A stretch of DNA of 64,000 nt from Rhodobacteraceae bacterium EL53 (GTDB lineage: Bacteria; Pseudomonadota; Alphaproteobacteria; Rhodobacterales; Rhodobacteraceae): contig OMPR01000013.1 of NCBI GenBank assembly GCA_900313015.1, forward strand, positions 934,747-998,746, written 5' to 3'. Below are positions 1 to 8,397 of the stretch, in pieces. A model generated the notes under the pieces. It did not search any database. It had not been told where the DNA came from and saw only the letters and a list, made by a program, of their open reading frames with translations. Position 1 is the first letter of the stretch, and every line of letters begins with the position of its first letter. Made by a program: the position numbers and the translations under genes.

Positions 1-90
1 GCTTTGATGAAGCGCCCCTTGATCGAGCGGGACGGGGAATTGTTTTTGGGATGGACCCCTGACACCCGGTCTGCTCTTGGCGTGGCGTGA
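1..90 (+). CDS. ArsC/Spx-family (arsenate reductase-like) protein, C-terminal fragment
   Basis: The window opens inside a reading frame that gives about 29 residues and ends at a TGA at 88-90. The visible peptide contains LMKRPLIERDG and LFLGW. This matches the conserved C-terminal part of ArsC/Spx/YffB-like thioredoxin-fold proteins, where 'LIKRP' carries the cis-proline and is followed by a lysine/arginine-rich strand. Everything N-terminal to this, including any catalytic Cys, lies outside the window. True arsenate reductase therefore cannot be told apart from the Spx/YffB-like members that are common in proteobacteria. The assignment rests on a short stretch. Confidence 0.6.
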   Translation, partial: ALMKRPLIERDGELFLGWTPDTRSALGVA

Positions 91-129
91 CGCCGATCCT
101 ATCTGAGGGTCTGGAATTGGAGAGTAAAC

Positions 130-498
130 ATGCGCAATGCGGCCCTTGTTTTGGGAATTATTGGCGGGCTGATTGGGATGCTCGTTGGGTTTTTCAGCTT
201 TGGTTATGTCGAAGCGGTGCAACATTTTGGTGAGATTGATGGGTTGGCCGAGCAGGTTGATAATGCCGACCTGATCCAAGTGACCTCGATCGTGTCGCCG
301 ATGCTGGCCATTGCCGGTGGCGCCATGGCGCGGGTACGTGCCTTGTGGGGCGGGCTGTTGCTGCTGGTGTCGTCAGTGGGAATGTATGTGGCCTTTGGGT
401 TCAACGTGTTCACGATGTTCCCCATTGCCTTTGCTGGTGTTGGTGGCGTGTTGGCCGTGGCTGCGGGCAAGCCAGATGAAGAAAAGGCCCATTTCTAA
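130..498 (+). CDS. small integral membrane protein of unknown function (122 aa)
   Basis: A 122-residue protein with about four hydrophobic helices, near residues 5-25, 55-70, 73-90 and 92-112. The first helix is Gly-rich, and the C-terminal end is short and charged. The ATG has a good ribosome binding site (GGAGAG, 5 nt upstream). I do not recognise a named family. The glycine-rich four-helix layout resembles many small uncharacterised inner-membrane proteins. It stands alone between an ArsC-like gene end and a strong terminator, so it is probably a short transcription unit of its own. Confidence 0.6.
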   Translation: MRNAALVLGIIGGLIGMLVGFFSFGYVEAVQHFGEIDGLAEQVDNADLIQVTSIVSPMLAIAGGAMARVRALWGGLLLLVSSVGMYVAFGFNVFTMFPIAFAGVGGVLAVAAGKPDEEKAHF

Positions 499-506
499 AT
501 AGAAAA

Positions 507-542
507 GCACCGGCTCCTAAGGGAAGCCGGTGCCATTTTTTT
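507..542. terminator. bidirectional rho-independent terminator
   Basis: A 9-bp perfect stem GCACCGGCT/AGCCGGTGC (507-515 with 525-533) with a 9-nt loop is followed on the plus strand by a run of seven T (536-542). On the minus strand it is followed by TTTTCTATTT. It sits between two convergent units and can end both the small membrane protein gene and the bufferin/DoxX operon. Confidence 0.85.
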
Positions 543-561
543 GTATGAGTGGTGGTTTTAT

Positions 562-1125
562 TTACGCAGGCGCGGTTGCTGTGCGGCGGCGCAACAGAGC
601 ATCGACTGACAGGAACCCGGCACCTTTGACGACGATAAAGGTCAGAGTAAAGACCCAGAACAGGCGCTGATCCATAATCACGCCATCAGACAGGCGGTCA
701 AACCACGCGCCCAGCGTTTTGATATCGGTTGCCCCATGACCGTAGATGTCGGTTAGGGATTGCATGACAACAAAGCCGATCATTCCCAGTGCTGCCAGAC
801 GGGTGGCGAGACCAATCACGATCAGGAGCGGCAATATGAATTCGGCGTAAGTGCCGGCCATGACCACAACCCAGTGAAAAAAGCTGAGCTGAGAGGCATC
901 ATAGCCAACGGCTTCGAGCTGCTTTGGAAAGATCTGGCTGTAGGCACCGATTGAGGGGCTGAACAGGCCAAAGATACCATCGCCCAGTTTGGTCAGGCCA
1001 GAATTCCAATAATAGATCCAAAGGGTTGCCGCAAAGGTAAAGCGAGCAAACAGAGGCAACAGCCAATCTCCGGCGCGTTCGACCTGGTCGAAGATTAAAT
1101 TGTGGATCGAGACAAGCGCGTTCAT
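562..1125 (-). CDS. DoxX-family membrane protein of the bufferin (Hvf) copper locus
   Basis: A 187-residue DoxX-family protein with four predicted membrane helices, around residues 20-40, 75-98, 105-125 and 150-172. The DoxX signatures are visible as FARFTFAATLW near the N terminus and VGYDASQLSFF-HWVVVMAGTYAEF in the middle. It is the last gene of a four-gene minus-strand operon, 4 nt after the DUF2063 partner gene. DoxX proteins often accompany HvfABC/bufferin operons. Their role there is not established but is presumed to be redox- or membrane-associated support of copper handling. The ATG at 1125 follows AAGGATAAGG. The operon ends at the hairpin at 507-542. Confidence 0.85.
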   Translation of the reverse strand: MNALVSIHNLIFDQVERAGDWLLPLFARFTFAATLWIYYWNSGLTKLGDGIFGLFSPSIGAYSQIFPKQLEAVGYDASQLSFFHWVVVMAGTYAEFILPLLIVIGLATRLAALGMIGFVVMQSLTDIYGHGATDIKTLGAWFDRLSDGVIMDQRLFWVFTLTFIVVKGAGFLSVDALLRRRTATAPA

Positions 1126-1129
1126 GGCC

Positions 1130-1882
1130 TTATCCTTTTGTAGTGAGTGATGTCAGGGCACCGCCCTGCAAAAGCAGAGCCAATGTGGTGCCAAGGTCGA
1201 AGTCTGGGTGAGTGGTGGTAGTTTTGGCATGGGCCGCCCCAATGGTGGCCCCGGCTTGCAGGGCCGCGATCCATTCTGGGCCACCCGCTGGCAGCGCGTT
1301 GGGGATCGGGTCAAATTCGAGGCGGGTGATCAGTACGGTTTCAGGATCGCCACCGGGCTGTGGCGCACCGTCGATCATGTTGAATTGCCAGATGCCGTAG
1401 ATCGGCCAATCTGACGGGATGACTTGCATGGCCGGGGCAAATGTAACCGTCGCCTGCATCAAGAGGTCTGGGTCGATGGCCAAGGCCTCGGGCGCGATCG
1501 GGGTGCTGTCGGCGGCATGATAGGACTGGCGCATCGCCAGTTCGAGCCGCGCCACATCGGGCAGATAACCCAGGTGTGACAATTGTGGCATCCCGGCCAG
1601 AAACTGGGGGAACGCATCACCATAGTGCATCATCAAAGGTGAGGTCGGAGGGTGTTGGCGCAGGAACAGCCCTGCGAGCCCATCCATATTCTGCGCGCCC
1701 AGCAGTTTGGTGATGATAGGAAAGGCCTGATGCATTGCCTCGGTCAAAGACACGGCCACGTTGTTGCGGTAGACGGAAAACCGACGCCTCGCAGGGCGGT
1801 TTGCAGCGTCACTAAGCCCGACGGGGACGGGGTGTGTCGGGGTCAATAGTGCGGACACAAAGAGATCTTGTGACACGCTCAT
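1130..1882 (-). CDS. bufC: DUF2063 (HvfC/BufC) partner protein of a DUF692 RiPP-modifying enzyme
   Basis: A 250-residue protein. The N-terminal region (about residues 5-100) has the DUF2063 'putative DNA-binding' fold signature: [17 protein letters not shown] followed by [13 protein letters not shown]2063 proteins are the RiPP-recognition partners of DUF692 iron enzymes (MbnC, TglI, HvfC and BufC are comparable pairs). They are not transcription factors, despite the Pfam name. Its ATG overlaps the bufB stop (ATGA, 1879-1882), which implies translational coupling and stoichiometric enzyme/partner synthesis. The C-terminal part after about residue 150 is less conserved. Confidence 0.85.
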   Translation of the reverse strand: MSVSQDLFVSALLTPTHPVPVGLSDAANRPARRRFSVYRNNVAVSLTEAMHQAFPIITKLLGAQNMDGLAGLFLRQHPPTSPLMMHYGDAFPQFLAGMPQLSHLGYLPDVARLELAMRQSYHAADSTPIAPEALAIDPDLLMQATVTFAPAMQVIPSDWPIYGIWQFNMIDGAPQPGGDPETVLITRLEFDPIPNALPAGGPEWIAALQAGATIGAAHAKTTTTHPDFDLGTTLALLLQGGALTSLTTKG

Positions 1883-2748
1883 GCGGGGATCCGATCCAAA
1901 GCGGCTTGCGCGCGTTGGGCTTCTGCTTGCAGAACAGGCCAGTCAGGAACATCGGTGTCCCATTCCACCAGAACCGGTTTAGGGCCAGAGCGGTCCAGAA
2001 CATAATCGAGCAAGGCCCAGACCGGATCGGCCACTTCGCGTCCGTGGCTGTCGATCAACAGAGGGTGGCAATGGTCATCAACGTCTTCGTCATGACCGCC
2101 GAGGTGGATTTCGCCGACCTGATCCAGTGGATAGGCTTCGATATAGCTTTGTGGAGAAAAGTCGAGATTGACGGCAGAGACGAATACGTTGTTCACATCC
2201 AGCAACAGACCGCAGCCGGTGCGCCGGGCGATTTCGCGCAGGAAATCGGGCTCGGACCAAGTGCTTTCGTCAAAGGACAGATAGGAGGACGGATTTTCCA
2301 GCAACATCTGGCGGCTCACGGTGGTTTGCACCTGATCGATGTGATCGCAGACTTGGGTCAGCGTTGTGTCGGTATAGGGCAGGGGCAGCAGGTCATTCAG
2401 GAAATGGCTGTCGTGTGTGGACCACGCGAGGTGTTCGGAAAAGCTGGCGGGGTTGAGCCAGTCAATCAGATGTTTGAGACGGGCAAGGTGGTCGCTGTCT
2501 AAAGGGCCATCGCGCCCGATAGAAAGGCCAACGCCATGCACAGAGATCGGGAAGTGTTGCGAAAGGTGGCGCAGTTGCGCCAAGGGGCGTCCGCCATCGC
2601 CCATGTAGTTTTCAGCGTGGATTTCAAGCCAGTCAACAGGCCCGGAGTTTTCGAGAATATCGTTGAAATGCTGGGGCTTATACCCGACCCCAGCCGCAGC
2701 GGGGAGGCGATTAGATCTGAGTGTGCTGTCCAGCATAGCAAAGCCCAT
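1879..2748 (-). CDS. bufB: DUF692 (UPF0276, MbnB/HvfB/BufB-type) multinuclear iron oxygenase
   Basis: A TIM-barrel DUF692 protein of about 289 residues. The multinuclear-iron ligands of the family are visible: [62 protein letters not shown] and VEWDTD. The enzyme is predicted to oxidise cysteines of the precursor BufA into copper-binding thiooxazole/oxazolone-type groups, with the DUF2063 protein as partner. The reading frame extends upstream to 2784, but that part lies inside a hairpin. The ATGs at 2748 or 2736 are more likely starts, and neither has a strong Shine-Dalgarno sequence, so the start is uncertain. This gene overlaps bufC by 4 nt. Confidence 0.88.
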   Translation of the reverse strand: MGFAMLDSTLRSNRLPAAAGVGYKPQHFNDILENSGPVDWLEIHAENYMGDGGRPLAQLRHLSQHFPISVHGVGLSIGRDGPLDSDHLARLKHLIDWLNPASFSEHLAWSTHDSHFLNDLLPLPYTDTTLTQVCDHIDQVQTTVSRQMLLENPSSYLSFDESTWSEPDFLREIARRTGCGLLLDVNNVFVSAVNLDFSPQSYIEAYPLDQVGEIHLGGHDEDVDDHCHPLLIDSHGREVADPVWALLDYVLDRSGPKPVLVEWDTDVPDWPVLQAEAQRAQAALDRIPA

Positions 2749-2762
2749 ATTCTGAAATGAGA

Positions 2763-2794
2763 GGGGCGAGCGCAGCGTATGCACGGCTCGCCCC
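2763..2794 (-). promoter_or_regulatory. intercistronic hairpin between bufferin precursor and modifying enzyme genes
   Basis: A perfect 9-bp inverted repeat, GGGGCGAGC/GCTCGCCCC (2763-2771 with 2786-2794), with a 14-nt loop. It lies just after the bufA stop (2811) and before the bufB start. There is no T-run, so it is more likely an attenuator or mRNA-stabilising stem than a full terminator. RiPP operons often use such a structure to make more precursor than enzyme. It also argues against the most upstream possible bufB start (2784). Confidence 0.6.
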
Positions 2795-2810
2795 GATATC
2801 TTAGAGTGGT

Positions 2811-3116
2811 TTATGCGGGCAGATCACGTTCCAGCGCTTCGAGAGAGCCAGCGCGAGCTGATCCGTCTGCTTGCTTGGGCAGATCCATTGTGGTGCATGA
2901 ACCGGCGTCAACCAGAGTCCAGGCGTTGCCTTGATAATCAACAGTGGATGTACCGGCGCATGTGGTGCCGGGACCGGCGGCGCAGTCGTTTTTACCGGCC
3001 AGAGATACGCCATAGCATTTCTCTTTGGCTTGTGCGCTGGCGGTTGTGGTAGAGACAGCGGTCAGAGCGGCTGCAACGGCGCCGGCTACGGCGAAAGCTT
3101 TAACGGTGTTCGACAT
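2811..3116 (-). CDS. bufA: DUF2282 bufferin/HvfA-type copper-binding RiPP precursor
   Basis: A 101-residue exported peptide. The signal peptide (about residues 1-28) ends at ASA-QA. The mature part shows the DUF2282 pattern [14 protein letters not shown]...TTCAG...GSC, with four cysteines at 34, 45, 53 and 74. In this family central cysteines are modified by the DUF692/DUF2063 enzyme pair, and the product binds copper in the periplasm. The reading frame extends upstream to 3227. The ATG at 3116 is preferred because AGAGGA precedes it and the signal peptide begins there. It is the first gene of the operon. The promoter must lie in 3117-3286, where I see no site I can name confidently. Identification is by motif, not search. 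Confidence 0.88.
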   Translation of the reverse strand: MSNTVKAFAVAGAVAAALTAVSTTTASAQAKEKCYGVSLAGKNDCAAGPGTTCAGTSTVDYQGNAWTLVDAGSCTTMDLPKQADGSARAGSLEALERDLPA

Positions 3117-3286
3117 CTGAGTAATCCTCTTGAGTGATTGCGTCTGTCTGTAGTGACAACACCAAACTAACGCCTTGCGGAGCGGACTTGAATTCACGAG
3201 CCCGTGTCTCACGCGCCCGTCAACCAATGTTATGGGCGGGGCGGTGTTAATATTTTGTTTTTAAGGGGGATTTTCAGACATGTTAC

Positions 3287-3314
3287 AAACCGGCCCGGAT
3301 TTGGGGGCCGGTTT
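3287..3314 (-). terminator. hairpin downstream of thrS (probable terminator)
   Basis: A perfect 10-bp inverted repeat, AAACCGGCCC/GGGCCGGTTT (3287-3296 with 3305-3314), with an 8-nt loop, 22 nt after the thrS stop. There is no clean T-run on the minus strand. It may be a weak intrinsic terminator or a 3'-end stabilising stem separating thrS from the bufferin operon downstream. Confidence 0.55.
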
Positions 3315-3336
3315 GCGTGTGTTTTAGATGCGAATG

Positions 3337-5283
3337 TTACAGCAGATCAGGAGCGGTCGCTTCGATCGCCAGAGCGTTTGTTACATCTTCAAGGCTTTGA
3401 ACCGAACTTTGTTTTTGGCCAAGCCGACGCACAGACACGGTGCGCTCTTCGACTTCGCGGTGACCGATGGCTAGAATAACTGGAACCTTGCCAACCGAAT
3501 GCTCGCGAACCTTGTAGTTGATCTTTTCGTTGCGAATATCGGCCTCGGCGCGGACACCAGCAGCGCGTAGTGTTTCAACAACTTCCGCTACATAATCATC
3601 TGCATCCGACGTGATTGATGCAACGACGACCTGACGTGGGGCCAGCCAGAACGGCAGCTTGCCCGCGTGTTCTTCGATCAGGATGCCGATGAAGCGTTCG
3701 AACGAGCCCAAAGTCGCACGGTGCAGCATGACGGGACGATGGCGTGCCCCATCCGCCCCTACAAAGGACGCGTCGAGGCGTTCGGGCAGGTTCGGGTCAA
3801 CTTGCAGAGTGCCACATTGCCAATTCCGGCCGATGGCATCGGTCAGAGTGAACTCCAGCTTAGGACCATAAAACGCGCCTTCGCCTTCGAGAACTTCGAA
3901 TTCGTACCCGGCCGCATTACAGGCATCGCCAAGGGCCTTTTCTACCCGATCCCAGCTTTCATCGCTGCCGATCCGCTGTTCAGGACGGGTCGAGAGCTTG
4001 ATGGTCCAGTCGTGGAACCCGAGGTCGGCATAGACCTTGGAGAGGAAGGCGATGAACTTGGCTGTTTCTGCGGTGATCTGATCCTCGGCACAGAAGATGT
4101 GGCCATCGTCCTGCGTAAAGCCGCGCACGCGCATGATGCCGTGCAACGCACCTGATGGTTCATACCGGGCACAAGATCCGAATTCGGCCATGCGCAGAGG
4201 CAGGTCGCGATAGGATTTGAGGCCCTGATTGAACACCTGCACGTGGCAGGGGCAGTTCATTGGTTTCAGAGCGTTTACGGCCTTTTCGCGGGCATGATCT
4301 TCGTCGACTTCGACGATGAACATGTTTTCTTGATACTTGTCCCAGTGGCCTGACGCCTCCCACAACTTACGGTCAACGACCTGTGGGGTGTTCACTTCGA
4401 CATAGCCGTCGCGTTCCTGCATCCGGCGCATGTAGTCCTGCAGCTGGGTGTAGATTTTCCAACCGTTGGGGTGCCAGAAGATTTGGCCGGGGGCCTCTTC
4501 CTGCATGTGGAACAGGTTCATTTCGCGGCCCAGTTTGCGGTGGTCACGCTTGGCGGCCTCTTCCAGCATGGTCAGGTGGGCTTTGAGCTTTTCCTTGCCG
4601 GTGAAGGCAACACCATAGATCCGCTGCAACATGGCGCGGTCGCTGTCGCCGCGCCAATAGGCACCGGCGATGGACATCAGTTTGAAGCTGTCGCCGGGAA
4701 CCTGTCCGGTGTGCTGCAGGTGTGGCCCACGGCACAGATCCTGCCAGTGGCCGTGCCAGTACATGCGCAAGGGCTCATCCCCGGGGATGGCGTCGATCAG
4801 TTCAACTTTGTAGGGCTCGTTATTGGCGGTGTAGAATTCAACAGCACGCTGACGATCCCAGACCTCGGTGGTCACGGGCTCGCGCTTGTTGATGATTTCT
4901 TTCATCTTTTTTTCGATGGTGCCAAGATCTTCGGGGGTGAAGGGTTCGGCGCGATCAAAGTCATAGTACCAGCCGTTTTCGATCACGGGGCCGATGGTGA
5001 CTTTGGTCGCGGGCCAGATTTCCTGTACCGCTCGGGCCATGATGTGCGCCAGATCGTGACGGATAAGCTCGTTCGCCTGGGCTTCGTCCTTCATGGTGTG
5101 CAGGGCGATTTCGGCATCCGCATCGATAGGCCACTGAAGATCCCAGTGCTGGCCGTTGACGGTCGCGCTGATGGCTTTTTTGGCGAGAGAGGTCGAGATG
5201 TCAGCCGCGACCTGTGCAGGGGTTACGCCCGCGTCATAGGATCGTGCATTGCCATCAGGAAGTGTGAGAGAGATTTGGGCCAT
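3337..5283 (-). CDS. thrS: threonyl-tRNA synthetase
   Basis: A class II aminoacyl-tRNA synthetase that charges tRNA-Thr in the cytosol, 648 residues from the chosen start, which is the usual length. It has an N-terminal TGS domain ([11 protein letters not shown]...), an editing domain with HDLAH (the HxxxH motif), a catalytic core with [10 protein letters not shown] (zinc-ligand Cys) and a motif 2 region [12 protein letters not shown], and a C-terminal anticodon-binding domain. The frame stays open to 5316, but the ATG at 5283 has a GAGGAG ribosome binding site and fits the family N terminus. A single-gene unit. Confidence 0.97.
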   Translation of the reverse strand: MAQISLTLPDGNARSYDAGVTPAQVAADISTSLAKKAISATVNGQHWDLQWPIDADAEIALHTMKDEAQANELIRHDLAHIMARAVQEIWPATKVTIGPVIENGWYYDFDRAEPFTPEDLGTIEKKMKEIINKREPVTTEVWDRQRAVEFYTANNEPYKVELIDAIPGDEPLRMYWHGHWQDLCRGPHLQHTGQVPGDSFKLMSIAGAYWRGDSDRAMLQRIYGVAFTGKEKLKAHLTMLEEAAKRDHRKLGREMNLFHMQEEAPGQIFWHPNGWKIYTQLQDYMRRMQERDGYVEVNTPQVVDRKLWEASGHWDKYQENMFIVEVDEDHAREKAVNALKPMNCPCHVQVFNQGLKSYRDLPLRMAEFGSCARYEPSGALHGIMRVRGFTQDDGHIFCAEDQITAETAKFIAFLSKVYADLGFHDWTIKLSTRPEQRIGSDESWDRVEKALGDACNAAGYEFEVLEGEGAFYGPKLEFTLTDAIGRNWQCGTLQVDPNLPERLDASFVGADGARHRPVMLHRATLGSFERFIGILIEEHAGKLPFWLAPRQVVVASITSDADDYVAEVVETLRAAGVRAEADIRNEKINYKVREHSVGKVPVILAIGHREVEERTVSVRRLGQKQSSVQSLEDVTNALAIEATAPDLL

Positions 5284-5497
5284 GGTCTGGCTGCTCCTCG
5301 TCGGTTTGGCGCCCACTGAACGCCCGGTTGCGGGTTATGTGTCCGGCCTATTTGGAGCGGCGCGCGAGGCAAGTCAAGATGTGTCTGAGGCCTGTATTGG
5401 GGTACTCTGGGCCTGTACAATTGGTTTTCTAACAAAAACAGGATTGCAGACCGGCTAAAGGCCTCGCATGATCAAGAAAATATCAAGGGGGGCTAAC

Positions 5498-6247
5498 GTG
5501 CCAGCGATGGATTTTCTGGAAACAGCACAGGGCCAAAAACTGGCCTATAACAAAACTGAGGGTGACGGACCAACTGTGGTTTTCCTTGGTGGGCTGAAGT
5601 CGGATATGGAGGGCACAAAAGCGGTGCACCTAGAAGCTTGGTGTAGGGCGCGCGGGCAGGCTTTTTTGCGGTTCGATTATTCCGGACATGGCGAAAGTTC
5701 GGGTACGTTTGACGAGGGATGCATTGGCGATTGGCACGCTGATACGCTGGCTGCGGTTGATGATCTGACAACGGGTCCTTTGATTGTTGTGGGATCGTCT
5801 ATGGGTGGGTGGCAGGCGCTGTTGTTGGCGCGCGAACGGTCTGATCGGATTGCGGGCTTGGTGACGGTTGCCGCAGCGCCTGATTTCACCGAAGACGGAT
5901 GGTGGGCGTCGTTTGATGATGCGCAAAAGATTTGCCTGGAAAGTGATGGCTATATCGAGCTGCCCTCGGATTACATGGAGCCTTATTACGTCACCAAGCG
6001 GATGATTATGGATGGGCGCGAGCGGTTGGTGCTGCGATCACCTTTGTCCTTGCCGTTTCCTGTGCGGTGCCTTCAGGGAACCGCGGACACAGCGGTGACG
6101 ACAGAAACCGCAGTGCGGTTGATAGAACATGCAACGTGTGAAGATATGCGCTTGTTGTTGGTCAAAGATGCGGATCATCGGTTTTCGGACGGGCCGTGTT
6201 TGGGGCTGATCGAGCAGGCCGTCTTGGGCGTAATGGAGGCCGCATGA
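5498..6247 (+). CDS. alpha/beta hydrolase
   Basis: An alpha/beta-hydrolase-fold protein of about 249 residues. The nucleophile elbow is GSSMG (Ser about 101), the oxyanion region is FLGGLKSD, FDYSGHGESSG follows strand 4, and the probable catalytic His is in DADHRFSD near the C terminus. This set is typical of serine esterases/acyl hydrolases of the YqiA/prolyl-oligopeptidase-like type; the substrate is unknown. The GTG at 5498 is chosen because AAGGGGGG lies 5 nt upstream. An upstream ATG (5468) and a downstream ATG (5507) lack such a site. It is the first gene of a four-gene operon in which each start overlaps the preceding stop. Confidence 0.8.
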   Translation: MPAMDFLETAQGQKLAYNKTEGDGPTVVFLGGLKSDMEGTKAVHLEAWCRARGQAFLRFDYSGHGESSGTFDEGCIGDWHADTLAAVDDLTTGPLIVVGSSMGGWQALLLARERSDRIAGLVTVAAAPDFTEDGWWASFDDAQKICLESDGYIELPSDYMEPYYVTKRMIMDGRERLVLRSPLSLPFPVRCLQGTADTAVTTETAVRLIEHATCEDMRLLLVKDADHRFSDGPCLGLIEQAVLGVMEAA

Positions 6248-7239
6248 TACGCAGCGTGGGCAAGTTCTTGGGGCGTAGCGCGCTGGCTGTGATTGCTTTG
6301 GGCGGGGCGTTCTGGGTCTTTGGTCCTTATGAAGAGGTCAATCTCTCCCCGACATTTGAGCCGCGCAAATTCGGCGAAGGGGTTCAGGTCTATTTTGAAA
6401 GCACTGAATCGGGGTTCAAGGATATCACGTCGGGCGTCGCCAAGCGGGTGATCTGGCAGGATGGGTTCAAAGAGCAGCGCACGCCTTATTCTGTTGTGTA
6501 TTTGCACGGGTTTTCTGCCACATCCGAGGAAATCCGCCCAGTCCCGGATCGGGTGGCCGCGGCGCTGGGTGCCAATCTGGTCTTTACCCGTTTACGCGGT
6601 CATGGCCGGGGCTCTGGCCCGATGATCGAAGCAACTGCTTCGGATTGGATGCAGGACGCTGCTGAGGCGCTTGCGGCAGGCCGCGCAGTTGGTGAACAGG
6701 TTGTAGTGATAGCGACCTCGACGGGTGCTACCTTGGCCGCAGCTGCGGCGCTAAACCCAGAGATGAGCAAGAATGTGGCTGCAGCCGTGTTTGTCTCACC
6801 CAATTTTGGTTTGAATGATCCGTTTGCCTGGATTTTGACCATGCCCGCAGCGCGCCATTGGGCGCCGTTGTTGATGGGTGGTGAACGCGTTACCTCGGGC
6901 GGGAATCCGGAAAAAGACAAATATTGGACTACGCGGTATTCTTGGGGGGCGTTGGCTCCATTGGCGGCTTTGGTGCGGGATGTCGAGGCGCTCGATTTTT
7001 CTCATGTAACGGTTCCTGCCTTGTTTCGATTGTCGGACGAAGACCGGGTTGTGCGCCCGGATCTTGGCCATGAAGTCGCTGGGCGGTGGGGTGCCACCGC
7101 ATTGGTGCAGGTGGTCAAGATGGGTCCCCAAGACGACCCAGCAGCGCATGTCATCACAGGCGATATCATGTCACCGGGGCAAACCGATGAGACGGTTCGT
7201 GATATTCTGGCCTGGCTTGAAACGCATGGGATTAAATGA
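6244..7239 (+). CDS. membrane-anchored or exported alpha/beta hydrolase
   Basis: A protein of about 331 residues that begins with a single hydrophobic segment (residues about 11-26, ALAVIALGGAFWVFG), a signal anchor. An alpha/beta-hydrolase domain follows: VYLHGFSATSEE, TRLRGHGRGSG, an unusual nucleophile elbow ATSTG instead of GxSxG, SDEDRVV for the acid, and AAHVITGD for the His. It resembles serine-aminopeptidase/monoacylglycerol-lipase-like proteins; the substrate is unknown. The ATG at 6244 overlaps the stop of the preceding hydrolase (ATGA), so the two are co-translated. The active domain is predicted to face the periplasm. Confidence 0.78.
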   Translation: MIRSVGKFLGRSALAVIALGGAFWVFGPYEEVNLSPTFEPRKFGEGVQVYFESTESGFKDITSGVAKRVIWQDGFKEQRTPYSVVYLHGFSATSEEIRPVPDRVAAALGANLVFTRLRGHGRGSGPMIEATASDWMQDAAEALAAGRAVGEQVVVIATSTGATLAAAAALNPEMSKNVAAAVFVSPNFGLNDPFAWILTMPAARHWAPLLMGGERVTSGGNPEKDKYWTTRYSWGALAPLAALVRDVEALDFSHVTVPALFRLSDEDRVVRPDLGHEVAGRWGATALVQVVKMGPQDDPAAHVITGDIMSPGQTDETVRDILAWLETHGIK

Positions 7240-7667
7240 TGGAACAACGGGTGAGTTTGATCACGCTTGGTGTGCCGGACATGGCGTATGCGGCAAGGTT
7301 TTACGAGGCCCTGGGCTGGCGCCGTGTTGAGACACCGGATGGGGTGATTGCGTTTGATCTGATTGGTCAGGTCTTGGGCCTGTATCCGCTGGAGAAATTG
7401 GCTGAGGATATGGGGTTGCCGTTAGCCGATTTAGGGCAGGGGGCCATGACGCTTAGTTATAACTGCCGGACCAAAGACGATGTCGGGGATGTTCTGAAAC
7501 GGGCGGCCCAAGCGGGAGCTGAGATCATCAAACCCGCGGCGGATGTGTTCTGGGGCGGGTATCATGGCTATTTCCGCGCCCCGGACGGCACGATCTGGGA
7601 AATTGCACACAACCCGTTTTCCGCCTTGGGACCAAACGGGGAGTTCTGTTGGAACGGGTGTAGCTGA
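7236..7667 (+). CDS. VOC (glyoxalase/bleomycin-resistance fold) family protein
   Basis: A 143-residue protein with one vicinal-oxygen-chelate domain. It opens with SLITLGVPDMAYAARFYEALGW and ends with YFRAPDGTIWEIAHNP, the classic first and last strands of the VOC fold. The usual four metal ligands cannot all be placed, so it may be a non-enzymatic or divergent member; the substrate is unknown. The start overlaps the previous stop (ATGATG at 7236-7241), and its own stop overlaps the next start. That places it inside the 5498-8299 operon. Confidence 0.82.
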   Translation: MMEQRVSLITLGVPDMAYAARFYEALGWRRVETPDGVIAFDLIGQVLGLYPLEKLAEDMGLPLADLGQGAMTLSYNCRTKDDVGDVLKRAAQAGAEIIKPAADVFWGGYHGYFRAPDGTIWEIAHNPFSALGPNGEFCWNGCS

Positions 7668-8299
7668 TGCGCACGCCAGGTAGCATGTGGAGCCTTGAAA
7701 CGTTTGGGCGACAGCGGCTGTCACGACATTTTTTCATGCGAGACTTCCTGTACTCCGAAATCGGAAATTACCATGAAAAACAAAACCTCCCGGATAATCC
7801 GGATCTGGTTTTGGAAACTGGGCGGGCGTTTTGTGAAACCCTGATGGACCCGCTTGAGGAAACCTTTGGCCGGGTAGCGGTGCGGTCTGGATATCGCTCG
7901 CCGTCGCTGAACCAATTTGGCAATGACAACAAACTCAACTGCGCGAGAAACACCCACCCGTTAGAGTGCCATATTTGGGATCGGGGTACTGGGGATGACA
8001 GGATTGCAGGGGCGTCCGTCGTGATCCCATGGTTTGCCGATCAATACGCGTTGGGCCGTGATTGGCGGGATCTGGCTTGGTGGCTGCACGATCACTTGGA
8101 CTATTCAGAGGTCTGGTTCTTTCCCAAACTTTGCGCATTTAATCTGGTTTGGCGTCCTTTGCCTTTGCGCCGGGTCGACAGCTATATTGCGCCGCGTGGA
8201 CGGCTGATTTTGGAGGGGCAAGATCCCGACACACCTCTTGTTGAGCGGCGCGAATGCTATGCGGATTTTCCGCCGTTTCGGGGCATTGATTATCCCTAA
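7667..8299 (+). CDS. peptidase M15-like conserved hypothetical protein
   Basis: A 210-residue cytosolic protein with no signal peptide. A central segment VAVRSGYRSPSLN followed by CHIWDR recalls the M15/VanY-type zinc carboxypeptidase pattern, where an arginine-glycine-tyrosine-arginine loop precedes a His/Asp metal site. A later YSEVWFFPKL could supply a further conserved block. I recall similar proteins in Rhodobacteraceae annotated as peptidase M15, but not all metal ligands are evident here, so activity is unproven. It is the last gene of the overlapping four-gene operon (TGATG junction at 7665-7669). Confidence 0.6.
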   Translation: MRTPGSMWSLETFGRQRLSRHFFMRDFLYSEIGNYHEKQNLPDNPDLVLETGRAFCETLMDPLEETFGRVAVRSGYRSPSLNQFGNDNKLNCARNTHPLECHIWDRGTGDDRIAGASVVIPWFADQYALGRDWRDLAWWLHDHLDYSEVWFFPKLCAFNLVWRPLPLRRVDSYIAPRGRLILEGQDPDTPLVERRECYADFPPFRGIDYP

Positions 8300-8397
8300 G
8301 GTAAGACTTGCTCGTTCGAGGCAAAACACGCATTCTGCCCAGAGCATGAATTTATGTGCTGTTCGGGTAAATGTGTTGATCCACAAAGGGTTTTTGA

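Noticed and set aside
3117..3227. Longer bufferin precursor reading frame starting at 3227
   Set aside because: The extra 37 residues precede the signal peptide and lack a ribosome binding site, while AGAGGA stands before the ATG at 3116.
4471..5319. 282-codon plus-strand frame opposite thrS
   Set aside because: Antisense to a certain tRNA synthetase gene; no support for coding.
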